From assembly GCF_900106065.1 (NCBI RefSeq), contig NZ_LT629796.1, forward strand, positions 1 through 64,000: 64,000 bases of DNA, read 5' to 3'. The notes beneath the pieces are model-generated. The model searched no databases. It saw nothing but the letters and a program-made list of their open reading frames with translations, and had not been told where the DNA came from. The translations under genes and the position numbers were made by a program. Origin of the DNA: Pseudomonas mandelii (lineage in GTDB: Bacteria; Pseudomonadota; Gammaproteobacteria; Pseudomonadales; Pseudomonadaceae). Within the stretch, counting starts at the first letter, position 1. Every line of letters begins with the position of its first letter. Below, piece by piece: positions 43,618-53,180 of this stretch.

Positions 43618-45063
43618 CTACGCCCGACTGCGCAACCAGCGCAAAAACCCTTTCTTCTCCACCACCTTCGGCACTTCCTGGGTCAGGGCCTGCGCCTTGT
43701 GCAAGCGGAAATCCAGCAACGCCGTCATCGCTTCGCTGATGTCATGACGCGCATCCAGGCACGGTTTGAGGTAGTCCTTCTCGATGCGATACAAGCTGCA
43801 GGCGGTCTTGGCGCTGAACTCCGCCGGCAGCGCGGTATCGGACAAAATCCCGCCCTCGCCGATCACCTCGCCCGGGCCCATGCGCCCGGATTCGAACTTG
43901 ACCCCGCCCCGGCTCAACTGCACCGAGACCACACCCGATTCGATGATGAACAGGTGATCGCTGACCTCACCCGCCGGCAGGATCATGTCACCGGCGCGGA
44001 AGGTTTGCAGGGTCATGTTCTGGCTGAAGGTGTCTTTCTCTTCCTGACGCAGGGTCGAGAAAATGTTCGAACTGTCCAGCAACGCCCGTGGCCGTGACAG
44101 GACGGCAGGCGCGTTGGACTCGACGCTCGACAACAGGCTGACACCAGACGCCTGCAAGTGCCGGTACGCCAGGTCGAACAGCAGATTGCGCACCATGCGT
44201 TTCTGATCCATGGAGACCACGAAGCCACTGATTTCGTACTCCACGCCACTGGCGCTCGAGCCTTTCAACGCCACACTTGGTGCCGGTTTGCTCAGCAGAT
44301 AACGGCAACCCTGCATCGCCCGCTCCAACGCGTCGAGCACCGTTTGCGGGCGCGCGTGCGGGCTCAGTTGCAGGCTGATCGAGACGCCGAACATATCGCT
44401 CGGCCGGCTGAAATTGATGATCTTGGCCTTGGCCGCCAGCGAGTTGGGAATCACCACCATGCTGCCCTGGGACGTTTGCAGGCGCGTGGCGCGCCAATCG
44501 ATGTCGGTGACCCGGCCTTCGGTGCCGTCGATGGAGATCCAGTCATCCAGTTGATAGGGTTTGGTGGTGTTGAGGACGATCCCGGAGAACACGTCGCTGA
44601 GGGTGCTTTGCAAGGCCAGGCCGACGATGATCGCCAACGCACCGGAGGTCGCGAGCACGCCTTTGACCGGCAGTTCGAGCACATAGGCCAGGGCGGCGAT
44701 GACGGCGATCAGAAAGATCACCGCACCGAGCAGATCCTGCAGCAACCGCCCCGTGTGCCCGACCCGTTGCATCATCACTGCACCGATCAACACCGTCAGG
44801 GTGCGCGCGCCGAACAGCCACCAGCCGATCTGCAACCCCGTGGCCGCCAGGTGCAGCGGTACGTTATCGGCCCAGGGTGCCGGCTCCAGCGGGTTCATGC
44901 CTTCGTTGAACAACAAGACGCTGAACAGCGCAAAAATCACCAGCCGCACGACCAGTTTCCAGTTGCTGCCGTTGGCACTGATCAAGCGCCACAAGCCGAG
45001 ATCAATCAGGATCAGGACCAGCGCGCTGATCAAGGGGTGATTGGTAAGCAGTGACAGCATCAA
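43618..45063 (-). CDS. mechanosensitive channel (MscS) with C-terminal cyclic-nucleotide-binding domain
   Basis: A 481-residue inner-membrane channel. Four to five helices precede the MscS pore helix VLATSGALAIIVGLALQSTLSDVFSGI near residue 135. The beta domain follows (DDWISIDGTEGRVTDIDWRATRL, SMVVIPNSLAAKAKI). Residues 335-460 are a cNMP-type domain with DMILPAGEVSDHLFIIESG and GPGEVIGEGGILSD, in place of the usual MscS C-terminal end. This couples an osmotic-type channel to a ligand. The nucleotide-contact Arg is not obvious (LPAEFSAKT), so the ligand is uncertain. Confidence 0.88.
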   Translation of the reverse strand: MMLSLLTNHPLISALVLILIDLGLWRLISANGSNWKLVVRLVIFALFSVLLFNEGMNPLEPAPWADNVPLHLAATGLQIGWWLFGARTLTVLIGAVMMQRVGHTGRLLQDLLGAVIFLIAVIAALAYVLELPVKGVLATSGALAIIVGLALQSTLSDVFSGIVLNTTKPYQLDDWISIDGTEGRVTDIDWRATRLQTSQGSMVVIPNSLAAKAKIINFSRPSDMFGVSISLQLSPHARPQTVLDALERAMQGCRYLLSKPAPSVALKGSSASGVEYEISGFVVSMDQKRMVRNLLFDLAYRHLQASGVSLLSSVESNAPAVLSRPRALLDSSNIFSTLRQEEKDTFSQNMTLQTFRAGDMILPAGEVSDHLFIIESGVVSVQLSRGGVKFESGRMGPGEVIGEGGILSDTALPAEFSAKTACSLYRIEKDYLKPCLDARHDISEAMTALLDFRLHKAQALTQEVPKVVEKKGFLRWLRSRA

Positions 45064-45131
45064 ACAACTCCAGCCATGTACGGATGGGCACAGTGTAGGA
45101 GTAAATGCGGATCTGATAACACCTCAAAAAA

Positions 45132-45222
45132 CTGTGGAAGCGAGCCTGCTCGCGATGGCGGTCAGACAGTCACTGAGTCGGTGGCTGTCCTACCGCATTC
45201 GCGAGCAGGCTCGCTCCCACAG
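45132..45222. repeat. REPIN
   Basis: Inverted pair of the GAGCCTGCTCGCGA-type REP with about a 48-base spacer, between the MscS gene start and the pirin gene stop. Confidence 0.9.
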
Positions 45223-45261
45223 GGATGAGTGTTGGCACAGCCCAGCGTCAAGACAATGAGC

Positions 45262-46128
45262 TCAATCGCTCATCTGGCCGAAACGGCCCGACTGGAAGTC
45301 AGCAAAGGCCTGATGAATCTCTTGCTCGCTGTTCATCACGAACGGGCCGTGACCGACAATCGGTTCGTCGATCGGCTCGCCGCTGAGCAGCAACACCACG
45401 GCGTCATCATTGGCTTCCAGGCTGAGCTGATGGCCATCGCGTTCGAACAACGCCAACTGCCCTTCGCGCATAAGTTCCAGGCCGTTGACCTCAACCGTGC
45501 CGCGCAACACCACCAGCGCGGTGTTACGGCCTTCATGCAGGTCGAGGGTCAACAACTTGCCGCCGTTGAGGCGCAGGTCCCAGACGTCGATCGGCGTGAA
45601 CGTGCGCGCCGGACCGGTGTGCCCCTCAAACTCGCCCGCGATCAAGCGCAAGCTGCCAGCCTTGTCCTTGAGCGGGAGGTTCGGGATGTCGCCATCGAGA
45701 ATCGTCTGATAACCGGCATCGGCCATTTTGTCCCTGGCCGGCAGGTTGACCCACAGCTGCACCATTTCCAGGGTGCCGCCGGTCCTGGCGAACTCTTCGG
45801 AGTGAAATTCCTCGTGGAGAATCCCCGACGCCGCGGTCATCCATTGCACATCGCCGGGGCCAATCCTGCCGCCGCTGCCGGTGGAGTCGCGGTGCTCCAC
45901 TTCGCCCTTGTAAACGATGGTCACGGTTTCGAAACCGCGGTGCGGATGCTGACCCACGCCACGACGCTCGGTGGTCGGGGTGAATTCGGCGGGGCCAGCA
46001 TGATCGAGCAGCAAAAACGGGCTGATGTGTTTGGCCAGGTTGTCATAGGAAAACAGTGTGCGAACCGGGAAACCGTCGCCGACCCAGTGGGTGCGCGGGC
46101 TGGTGTAAATACCGATGATGTTTTTCAT
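45262..46128 (-). CDS. pirin-family protein
   Basis: A 288-residue bicupin. The N-terminal cupin holds the metal site: HPHRGFETVTIVYKGEVEHRDS near residue 61 supplies two His, and SGILHEEFHSEE near 105 the third His and a Glu. The C-terminal cupin (LDLHEGRNTALVVLRGTVEV) lacks metal ligands. Bacterial pirins act as quercetinase-like dioxygenases or as metabolic modulators; which applies here is not visible. It is divergent from the thioesterase gene. Confidence 0.9.
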   Translation of the reverse strand: MKNIIGIYTSPRTHWVGDGFPVRTLFSYDNLAKHISPFLLLDHAGPAEFTPTTERRGVGQHPHRGFETVTIVYKGEVEHRDSTGSGGRIGPGDVQWMTAASGILHEEFHSEEFARTGGTLEMVQLWVNLPARDKMADAGYQTILDGDIPNLPLKDKAGSLRLIAGEFEGHTGPARTFTPIDVWDLRLNGGKLLTLDLHEGRNTALVVLRGTVEVNGLELMREGQLALFERDGHQLSLEANDDAVVLLLSGEPIDEPIVGHGPFVMNSEQEIHQAFADFQSGRFGQMSD

Positions 46129-46334
46129 CCTGCCTCCAAATTCGTTGTTTGACGCAATGGACTCAGCTTAAGACCGAACGCTTCAATCCACTAGACGGCA
46201 AAAATCAGCCTGAGCGTTCTACCTGGAGAACGATGGCAAAGGTTTCGACAGGGCCGGTAATCGGCGAGGAGTTGCGCCTGGGCGATAGCGTGTGACGACT
46301 CGACACGCGGGGCTGGCGGAGTTTTTATTTCGGA

Positions 46335-46367
46335 CATAATATCGATCGGAATTACAACCATAATATC
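46335..46367. promoter_or_regulatory. paired CATAATATC repeats upstream of the thioesterase
   Basis: Two exact direct repeats of CATAATATC whose starts are 24 bases apart, ending 24 bases before the thioesterase ATG. They may be an operator or overlapping promoter elements. No regulator gene is adjacent. Confidence 0.35.
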
Positions 46368-46390
46368 CGCTCTCGTTCGAGGAACTCATC

Positions 46391-46930
46391 ATGCAAAGCC
46401 CCACCCGCGACGCCACCCTCGCCCAATGGATCGCCCAGGAACAGGCCATGCGCTCGCGTCTGGCCGGACCGGGCAGCCTGTCCATGGCTGAGGTCAGCGC
46501 GCTGTCACCCGCCGAGTTTTTCCAGGGTATCGGCGACGGCGCACTGCCTTCACCGCCCATCGGCGCCTTGATGGATTTCATCCCCATCGAATGGTCGGCC
46601 GGGCTGTTCATTTTCCAGGGCACGCCGGATTCGCGGCACTACAACCCGCTGGGCAGCGTGCATGGCGGCTACGCGGCGACCTTGCTGGATTCGTGCATGG
46701 GCTGTGCGATTCATACACAGCTCAAGAAGGGCCAGGGGTATACGACGCTGGACTTGCGCATCAGCTACGTCCGGGCGTTGACCGGCGCCAGCGGACCGGT
46801 CCGGGCCGAAGGGAAAATTGTGCATCTGGGCCGCTCCACCGCGCTGGCCGAGGGGCGGATTTATGATGTGGATGGGCGGTTGTATGCGACGGGGTCGACG
46901 ACTTGCATGATTCTTGAGGCTCGGGGGTAA
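46391..46930 (+). CDS. PaaI-type hotdog-fold thioesterase
   Basis: A 179-residue hotdog-fold protein that probably hydrolyses an acyl-CoA. Residues 1-60 are a helical lead-in (LAQWIAQEQAMRSRLAG). The hotdog domain has HYNPLGSVHGGYAATLLDSCMG near 80, with the catalytic N/H-G-G-x-x-x-x-x-D pattern, and YTTLDLRISYVRAL, then GKIVHLGRSTALAEGRI. No pathway partners are adjacent. It is divergent from pirin. Confidence 0.87.
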   Translation: MQSPTRDATLAQWIAQEQAMRSRLAGPGSLSMAEVSALSPAEFFQGIGDGALPSPPIGALMDFIPIEWSAGLFIFQGTPDSRHYNPLGSVHGGYAATLLDSCMGCAIHTQLKKGQGYTTLDLRISYVRALTGASGPVRAEGKIVHLGRSTALAEGRIYDVDGRLYATGSTTCMILEARG

Positions 46931-46952
46931 ATTCCGAGACCGAGTTGTGGCC

Positions 46953-47018
46953 ATCGCGAGCAGGCTCGCGCCTACAAACGCAACGCCGCCCTGTAGGAGC
47001 GAGGCTTGCCCGCGAAGA
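46953..47018. repeat. mixed REP pair
   Basis: One arm is the GCGAGCAGGCTCGC type and the other the GAGGCTTGCCCGCGA type, so the two REP families meet in one unit. Confidence 0.8.
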
Positions 47019-47163
47019 CGGCAGACCAGACACCCTCAATCCTCCAGGCGGCCCCCCGATTCATGACTTGCGGTAAACATTGCTTTGCCCATCCAGCGGT
47101 TTTTCCCAGGGAGGCAGCCGGGGATACTCCTGTCCATTCCCACTGCAACCCTTGGAGTCATTG

Positions 47164-47967
47164 ATGTCTATTCCCGCATTCGGTCTTGGTACCTTTCGTT
47201 TGCAAGGCCAAGTGGTCATCGATTCGGTGAGCACCGGCCTCGCGCTGGGTTACCGAGTGATCGACACCGCGCAAATCTACGAAAACGAAGCCGAGGTCGG
47301 CGAGGCCATCGCCGCCAGCGGTATCGCCCGTGAAGAATTGTTCATCACCAGTAAAATCTGGATCGCCAATTTCGCCAAAGACCGGTTGATCGACAGCCTC
47401 AAAGAAAGCCTGCGCAAACTGCAGACCGATTACCTGGACCTGACGCTGATCCACTGGCCGTCCCCGGACGATCAAGTGCCGGTCGAAGAGTTCATGGGCG
47501 CCTTGCTCGAAGCCAAGCGACTGGGCCTGACCCGGCAGATCGGCGTCTCCAACTTCACCGTCGAGCTGATGCAAAAAGCGATTGCAGCGGTCGGTGCCGA
47601 GAACATCGCGACCAACCAGATCGAGCTGCACCCGTACCTGCAGAACCGCAAGGTCGTTGAGTTTGCCCGGCGCCAGGGCATCCAGATCACGTCCTACATG
47701 ACCCTGGCCTACGGCGAAGTGTTGAAAGACCCGGTCATCCAGCAAATCGCCGCTCGTCTTCAGGCTACCCCGGCCCAAGTCACGCTGGCCTGGGCCATGC
47801 AGTCGGGGTACGCGGTTATCCCCTCTTCCACCAAACGCGCCAACCTGCAAAGCAATCTGAAAGCCTGTGACCTGCAGTTGAGCGAAGCCGACATGGCGTT
47901 GATCGCCAGCCTGGATCGCGGCCATCGATTAACCAGCCCCAAAGGTATCGCGCCGCACTGGGATTAA
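47164..47967 (+). CDS. dkgB: aldo/keto reductase, 2,5-diketo-D-gluconate reductase B-like
   Basis: A 267-residue NADPH-dependent reductase, the same length as E. coli DkgB, which reduces 2,5-diketogluconate and 2-oxoaldehydes such as methylglyoxal. [20 protein letters not shown] near residue 37 carries the catalytic Asp and Tyr. FITSKIW supplies the Lys, and [11 protein letters not shown] the His. [15 protein letters not shown] and [17 protein letters not shown] bind the cofactor. The ATG at 47164 follows TTGGAG. Its stop is three bases from the stop of the convergent hybrid kinase gene. Confidence 0.88.
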   Translation: MSIPAFGLGTFRLQGQVVIDSVSTGLALGYRVIDTAQIYENEAEVGEAIAASGIAREELFITSKIWIANFAKDRLIDSLKESLRKLQTDYLDLTLIHWPSPDDQVPVEEFMGALLEAKRLGLTRQIGVSNFTVELMQKAIAAVGAENIATNQIELHPYLQNRKVVEFARRQGIQITSYMTLAYGEVLKDPVIQQIAARLQATPAQVTLAWAMQSGYAVIPSSTKRANLQSNLKACDLQLSEADMALIASLDRGHRLTSPKGIAPHWD

Positions 47968-47970
47968 GTG

Positions 47971-50900
47971 TCAGCCTGTCTCAAGGCTCTGATCGAGACT
48001 TCGCATGGCGTTCTGCAATTGATCGACGGCTTCGTCGATCGATGTCGCACGACCTTCGGCGCAGGCACGTTCCAGCGCCTTGCACCTTTCGATCAACCGT
48101 TGGGCACGGACCATGCGCGCACCGCCCTTGATACGGTGCGCCAGGTCTCGCAGACCCGGGAGATTGTTGTCGGCGTGTGCTTGAAGCAGATGTTCGCGGT
48201 CGTTGCGATTGGTTATTGCCAGTTCACGCAGCAATTGATTGATCAACGTCCGGTCTTCTCCGACGTATTGCTCCAGCTCGCTCAAATCGATCTCGGATGA
48301 TGGGGGTTGTTCGTTCGTCGTCTCTGCAAACCGGTCGGCCAACCAACTACTCAGATCCGCCAGCCGAATCGGCTTGAACAGACAATCGTCCATGCCCGCT
48401 TCCAGGCACCGGACCTTTTCCTCAGGCTGCGCATTGGCGGTAAAACCCAGGATCAGCGTCGGCAGCAGGCCATACGCGCGCTCTTCATCGCGTATCTCAC
48501 CGGTCAATTCATAACCGCTGAGCTTCGGCATATTGCAGTCAGTGATGACCACATCAAACTCGTGTGTACGCCACAGTTCCAGCCCTCGCTCGCCCTCTTC
48601 GGCCTCCATCACGCGATGCCCCAGGTAGCTCAGCTGGCTTGAGAGCAACAGGCGATTGGCCGGGTAATCGTCAACCACCAGAATGGTCAGTGGCCGCGTG
48701 GGTATCGGTGATCCGCTGTCGACTGATGCACAGGGTGGTAACGGCTTCAACGCCATCAGCGAAAGGCTGATGTCGACTTGCGAGCCTTGGCCAAGGACGC
48801 TGCGCAGCACCAGCCGCCCCCCCATCATTTCGCACAACGCCTGACTGATCACCAACCCCAGCCCGGACCCCATGCTCGCGGATTGCTGGCTGTTTCCGGC
48901 CTGAACGAACGGACTGAACAAGCGTTTCTGGTCAGCTGCGCTGATGCCGATGCCGGTGTCTTCAATGCGCACATTGACCCCCAGATGCCCTGACAATCCG
49001 GACACCACACTTAACGTCAAACTCACCTCACCCTCACGGGTGAACTTGATCGCGTTGCTCAACAGGTTGGACAGCACCTGCTTGAAGCGCGTGGGGTCGA
49101 TCAGCACCTCACGGTCGCTGCGCGGGTCCAGATCGACGCGCCACGCCAAGTGCCTTTCCCGGGCAAGTCCTTCAAAGACCCGGCAGATCGACGCCACCAG
49201 ATCACGCAGATTGGCACGTTCGGGCGTCAGCGATAAACGCCCTGACTCAATGCGCGCGATATCCAGAATGTCGCCGATCAACGCCAGCAACTGCTGAGCA
49301 GCCGTAGCGGCGACCTCAAGGGATCGGCGATCGGCAACGCCCTCTTCTGCCCGCTTCCAGGCCATTTCCAAAAACCCGATCAGGGCACTCATCGGTGTGC
49401 GGATTTCATGGCTCATGGTTGCCAAAAAAGTGGTTTTGGCACGGTTGGCATCGTCCGCAACGTCCTTGGCCTGCTGCAACTGCTGCAGCCACTGCTGGCG
49501 TTGGCGAATTTGCCGACGCTGCCAGGCGATCCATCCCAAGGCCAGCAACAACAACGCCCCGGCCGCCGCAAACCCCTGCAAAATAGCTCGCCGATGGCGC
49601 AGCCAATAACTGTCATCGACCACCGCATCACTGCTCCAGCGGGCGACCAGATCGTCCATTTCCTCGGGCGAAATGCTCAGCAAGGCCTTGTTCAAAATCG
49701 AGTTCAACACCGATTCATCACGGCCGGTTGCCATCGAGATGCGCGCCGGTTCATCGCCCACGGTACTGCTGATGCGTAAACGTCCCTGGTAATACCGGGC
49801 AATCAGGTAACGGGTCATGAACAATGAACTGAGCGCGGCATCGGCCTGTCCCTTCGCCACCGACTCCAGACCTTCGGCCGGGTTTTGTACGTCCACCATC
49901 TGCACCTGCGGTGACCGTGCCTGAATGAACGCGCGCATGGGGTGACGGGGATAAATCGCCAGGCGCTTACCGGCCAGATCGCCCAGCGTCTGTGGACTAC
50001 CGGAGGTGGTCGCACTGACCAGCGTGTAGGGATTGACTGCATAGGACCGGGTAAAGTGCAGCCCGGATACGCCTTCGGTCGTGGGAATGATGGCGGGCAA
50101 GATGTCAATCTCGCCGGCCTTGAGTCGCTGGATCTGCTGGTCCAGGGATTGGCCTCGCAACACGTTGAAATTCAAACCGCTACGCTGGCTGATGAGCGTC
50201 AGCATTTGCGCCGCCAACCCGCTGAATCGGCCCTCGGGATCGTAGAACGTCAAGGGCGCAAAATTCTCCACAACCCCCACATTGACCGTCGGATGCTGAT
50301 CCAGCCAGCGCTGTTCACTCTCACTCAGATCCACGCGTTGCTGTCCCGCCACTTTCGCCCTGCCGGCGCTCCAGCGCTGCTCGATGATCGAGCGCTGCTC
50401 CATGGGGATCGCCACCAGCGCCTTGTCGATGAGGTCCTTCAGCGCCAGGTTGTCCCGAGCCAGCGCGAAGCCGAACGGGTTAGCGTCGAGGCTGGCCGGC
50501 CCCATCAGTTGAATGTCATTGAGGTAGTTATTGTTGATCAGGTAGTTGGCGCTGAAGATGTCTACGAGGGATACGTCAACCTGCCCATACGCCACCGCCC
50601 CGAGCGCATCGAGCGTCGAAGGATAACGTTGCAGGCTGGCCTGGGGATAGAACGATTCAACGGTCTGCGCCGGCAGGTAATCATCGGCCATGGCAATGCG
50701 CTTACCCGCCAGATCCACGGGCATGTGCTCGTCCAGTCGGGTGACCAGCATCGGCTGGTCTTCAGCATAAGCGCTGGACAGGATCAGCTCGGGGTCGGCC
50801 AGTTCAAAGTTGTTCGAAGTGCCCAGCAGATCCAGTTCGCCGAATCTAAGCGCCTCCATGGCCGCTTCTCGGGTGACATAACGCAGCACTTCGATCTGTA

Positions 50901-51189
50901 CGTTCAGCAGTTGCGCAACGAGTATGGCGTAATCGGCGGTGATGCCTTCCAGCTCGTCGTGATTGCGCGTCACTTCGAACGGCGGGTAGTCCGGTCCGCT
51001 CACCCCGAGGCGCAACACACGCTTGTTGCGCAGCCATTGCCGGTCTTGTTCATCCAGATCGACCGCGTAGCCCTCCACCGTGGAACGCCCCAGCAACTGC
51101 AAGCGCTCAGGCTCGCCGGCGATAGCCGATACCGCCGGCACGAGACACAACATGAGGCGCAGCAGCCATACACGCACGGTCAGGCGCAC
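47971..51189 (-). CDS. BvgS/EvgS-type hybrid sensor histidine kinase
   Basis: A 1072-residue inner-membrane phosphorelay kinase. A signal peptide (1-24) is followed by two periplasmic SBP_bac_3 (Venus flytrap) domains at about 50-275 and 295-520. One membrane helix lies near 548-566 (GFAAAGALLLLALGWIAW). HisKA has MSHEIRTPMSALIGFL near 600 with the phospho-His. HATPase follows with GSGLGLVISQALCEMMGG. A receiver at about 835-955 has VVDDYPANR and the phospho-Asp in VITDCNMPKLSG. A C-terminal Hpt has LAHRIKGGARMVRA. No PAS domain is evident, unlike BvgS. The response regulator gene abuts it. Confidence 0.93.
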   Translation of the reverse strand: MRLTVRVWLLRLMLCLVPAVSAIAGEPERLQLLGRSTVEGYAVDLDEQDRQWLRNKRVLRLGVSGPDYPPFEVTRNHDELEGITADYAILVAQLLNVQIEVLRYVTREAAMEALRFGELDLLGTSNNFELADPELILSSAYAEDQPMLVTRLDEHMPVDLAGKRIAMADDYLPAQTVESFYPQASLQRYPSTLDALGAVAYGQVDVSLVDIFSANYLINNNYLNDIQLMGPASLDANPFGFALARDNLALKDLIDKALVAIPMEQRSIIEQRWSAGRAKVAGQQRVDLSESEQRWLDQHPTVNVGVVENFAPLTFYDPEGRFSGLAAQMLTLISQRSGLNFNVLRGQSLDQQIQRLKAGEIDILPAIIPTTEGVSGLHFTRSYAVNPYTLVSATTSGSPQTLGDLAGKRLAIYPRHPMRAFIQARSPQVQMVDVQNPAEGLESVAKGQADAALSSLFMTRYLIARYYQGRLRISSTVGDEPARISMATGRDESVLNSILNKALLSISPEEMDDLVARWSSDAVVDDSYWLRHRRAILQGFAAAGALLLLALGWIAWQRRQIRQRQQWLQQLQQAKDVADDANRAKTTFLATMSHEIRTPMSALIGFLEMAWKRAEEGVADRRSLEVAATAAQQLLALIGDILDIARIESGRLSLTPERANLRDLVASICRVFEGLARERHLAWRVDLDPRSDREVLIDPTRFKQVLSNLLSNAIKFTREGEVSLTLSVVSGLSGHLGVNVRIEDTGIGISAADQKRLFSPFVQAGNSQQSASMGSGLGLVISQALCEMMGGRLVLRSVLGQGSQVDISLSLMALKPLPPCASVDSGSPIPTRPLTILVVDDYPANRLLLSSQLSYLGHRVMEAEEGERGLELWRTHEFDVVITDCNMPKLSGYELTGEIRDEERAYGLLPTLILGFTANAQPEEKVRCLEAGMDDCLFKPIRLADLSSWLADRFAETTNEQPPSSEIDLSELEQYVGEDRTLINQLLRELAITNRNDREHLLQAHADNNLPGLRDLAHRIKGGARMVRAQRLIERCKALERACAEGRATSIDEAVDQLQNAMRSLDQSLETG

Positions 51190-51810
51190 TCAGATCAGGT
51201 TATTGCGTATGGCGAAGTCCCGCAGATGCACTGCCGCCACAACCCCCAGTTTTATGACCAAGCGCGTTTTGTAGGTGCTGACGGTTTTGTGGCTCAGGTT
51301 CATGGCTTCGGCGATCGCTTTGTTGGAAAAGCCTCGGGCAAGGTATTGCAAGATGGTCAACTCGCGGTTGGACAGTGTATCGATCAACTTTTTTTCGCTG
51401 TGTTGCAGCGGGTTCATCGGTCTGGACAGCAATTGCGAAAAGTAGGTGTAGCCCGCCATCAACGCGTGCACAGCCTTTTGCAATTGCTCCAGGCTGTTGT
51501 TTTTTGAGACATACGCCAACGCGCCGCCGCGCATGCATCGCTCCTGGAAAAACAGTGGATCGAGCGAGGTGAACACCAGCACTACGCATTTCCAGTCGCA
51601 GGCCTTGATTCGCTCCAGCAGGTCCAGGCCGTTGCCGCCGGGCATCACCAGATCCAGGATCAGCAGATCCACTTGTTGCTCACGGAGTGTGGTCAACGCT
51701 TCCCCAACGCTGGCCGCCTCATGAATCTGCTTGAAGCCTTCCCGCCCAAGTACAAGTTTCACTGCGGCGCGAACCACCGGATGATCGTCCACAATCATCG
51801 CTCTCTTCAT
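51190..51810 (-). CDS. NarL/LuxR-type response regulator (EvgA/BvgA-like)
   Basis: A 206-residue regulator. The receiver holds MIVDDHPVVRAAVKLVL at the N-terminus, phospho-Asp in LLILDLVMPGGNGLDLL near residue 54 and Lys in ALAYVSKNNS near 105. The C-terminal helix-turn-helix is LSNRELTILQYLARGFSNKAIAEAM, LSHKTVSTYKTRL. It is directly followed by the hybrid kinase gene with no gap, so this is a two-gene BvgA/BvgS-like system. Its targets are not visible. Confidence 0.92.
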   Translation of the reverse strand: MKRAMIVDDHPVVRAAVKLVLGREGFKQIHEAASVGEALTTLREQQVDLLILDLVMPGGNGLDLLERIKACDWKCVVLVFTSLDPLFFQERCMRGGALAYVSKNNSLEQLQKAVHALMAGYTYFSQLLSRPMNPLQHSEKKLIDTLSNRELTILQYLARGFSNKAIAEAMNLSHKTVSTYKTRLVIKLGVVAAVHLRDFAIRNNLI

Positions 51811-51952
51811 GGCAACTCCCTGTGCAAAAACTCAACGAATGCCCGTCGGATAACGCCGGGGCAGACGCAACGGCTGCGCCAGGACTGTTGCATGGGAGAA
51901 AGGCAGAATCTACCTGTCAGAAATGACAGTACCGACGAACGGTATGCGGCAA

Positions 51953-52363
51953 TCACCCGGCGTACCGCTGATTACGCTCCTGCGACGATGGATCAATGAT
52001 CGCCAGCAACGTCTGAATACAGCGCAGATCAGGCAGCGCCGCGTGACTCACCTGAACCCTGGGTTGCGGGTTGGCCGGGATTGTCGGCAACTGTGCCCGT
52101 TGGCCGTCGAAAATCAGTGCGTGGCGAACCTGCCGGTTATCGAGAAAATAGCTGAGCAAATCCAGTTCGCCTGCCGCCAGCGCGGCATTGACGACCACCA
52201 GGTCGAACGGCTCGCAACCGTACTCGACCAGGGTCAGCATTGAAGCAAGGTCCTGCACCGGCGCCACGCGGTAATAATCGAGCTGATTGAACAGCCGCTC
52301 GATCAGCATCCGGTGAAAGTGTTGCTCGTCGGCGATCAAGATGCGCAAGGCTTTATTCGGCAT
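51953..52363 (-). CDS. degenerate receiver-domain protein
   Basis: A 136-residue stand-alone protein that follows the receiver fold. The acidic pair is kept in ILIADEQHFHRMLIERLF near residue 10. The position of the phospho-acceptor reads LVVVNAALAAGELDLL near 58, with Asn where Asp is expected. HALIFDG near 82 replaces the usual hydroxyl-bearing strand, and no Lys is evident at the last site. Ordinary phosphorylation is therefore unlikely. It sits 142 bases upstream of the response regulator on the same strand and may modulate the same phosphorelay. Confidence 0.68.
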   Translation of the reverse strand: MPNKALRILIADEQHFHRMLIERLFNQLDYYRVAPVQDLASMLTLVEYGCEPFDLVVVNAALAAGELDLLSYFLDNRQVRHALIFDGQRAQLPTIPANPQPRVQVSHAALPDLRCIQTLLAIIDPSSQERNQRYAG

Positions 52364-52466
52364 CGTAGCCTCATGTGTGAATAGCTGATTTTTGAAGCGG
52401 CGAGGCTACGGGAGGCGCACAGATGTTTCTGTAGGACTTTTCCTAAAAGACCGCAGTTTCCGGCCA

Positions 52467-52841
52467 TTACTGCCATCCAAACCGCCGAATGTAGAAACCC
52501 TTCACCGCCTGAGTCAGCCCCATGTACGCCAGCAGAATCAGCGGCAGGAACACGAAATACAGCGACGGCAACGCCTGAAGTTTGAAGTAGTGCGCCAACG
52601 GCCCCATCGGCAGGAATATCCCCACGGCCATGATGACCCCGGTCATGACCATCAACGGCATGGCTGCGCGGCTTTGCAGGAACGGGATTTTCGGCGTGCG
52701 GATCATGTGCACGATCAAGGTCTGGGTCAGCAGCCCGACCACGAACCAGCCGGACTGGAAGAGCGTTTGATGGACCGGGGTATTGCCGTCGAACACGTAC
52801 CAGGCCCAGAGCTGGCCGCGATCGGGATTTCCGCTGCTCGC
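52467..52841 (-). pseudogene. mgtA: 3' remnant of mgtA (Mg2+-transporting P-type ATPase)
   Basis: The open stretch encodes about 124 residues, of which the last 115 match the C-terminal membrane part of MgtA: WYVFDGNTP, HQTLFQSGWFVVGLLTQT, IVHMIRTPKIPFLQS, and the terminal VKGFYIRRFGWQ. Full MgtA is roughly 900 residues. A TAA precedes the open stretch at 52842-52844, and none of the ATPase domains (P-type DKTGT motif and the rest) is present upstream. It cannot transport Mg2+ and is a deletion remnant. From 52842 to 53180 I see only a REPIN and no gene. Confidence 0.85.
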
Positions 52842-53084
52842 TTATCGGCGAGACAACGGCAACAGGCTGCGCGTTATCTTGCCGGGAAGGTGCCGGTTAT
52901 CGAAACCGGCCGACTACTGTCACTCGAACAAGTCCCCACTGAGGGTCTCCGCTATTGATGAAAACGCGCGAAGCTTACGCCCCGATTTCTGGAGAGTAAA
53001 CGAAGGAACGGCGGCGGGTGGGGGAATTGCGGGGTTCTTCAGGAAGGGTTCAGCTTTCAATATTTGTGGTGTTCTTCAGGGCCC

Positions 53085-53156
53085 ATCGCGAGCAGGCTCG
53101 CTCCCGCATCAGGCCTGCAAACACAGGTCCATTGTGGGAGCGAGCCTGCTCGCGAT
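53085..53156. repeat. REPIN
   Basis: Inverted GAGCCTGCTCGCGA-type REP pair between the mgtA remnant and pvdA. Confidence 0.88.
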
Positions 53157-53180
53157 GACGGGTCAACAGACACAGAAAAT

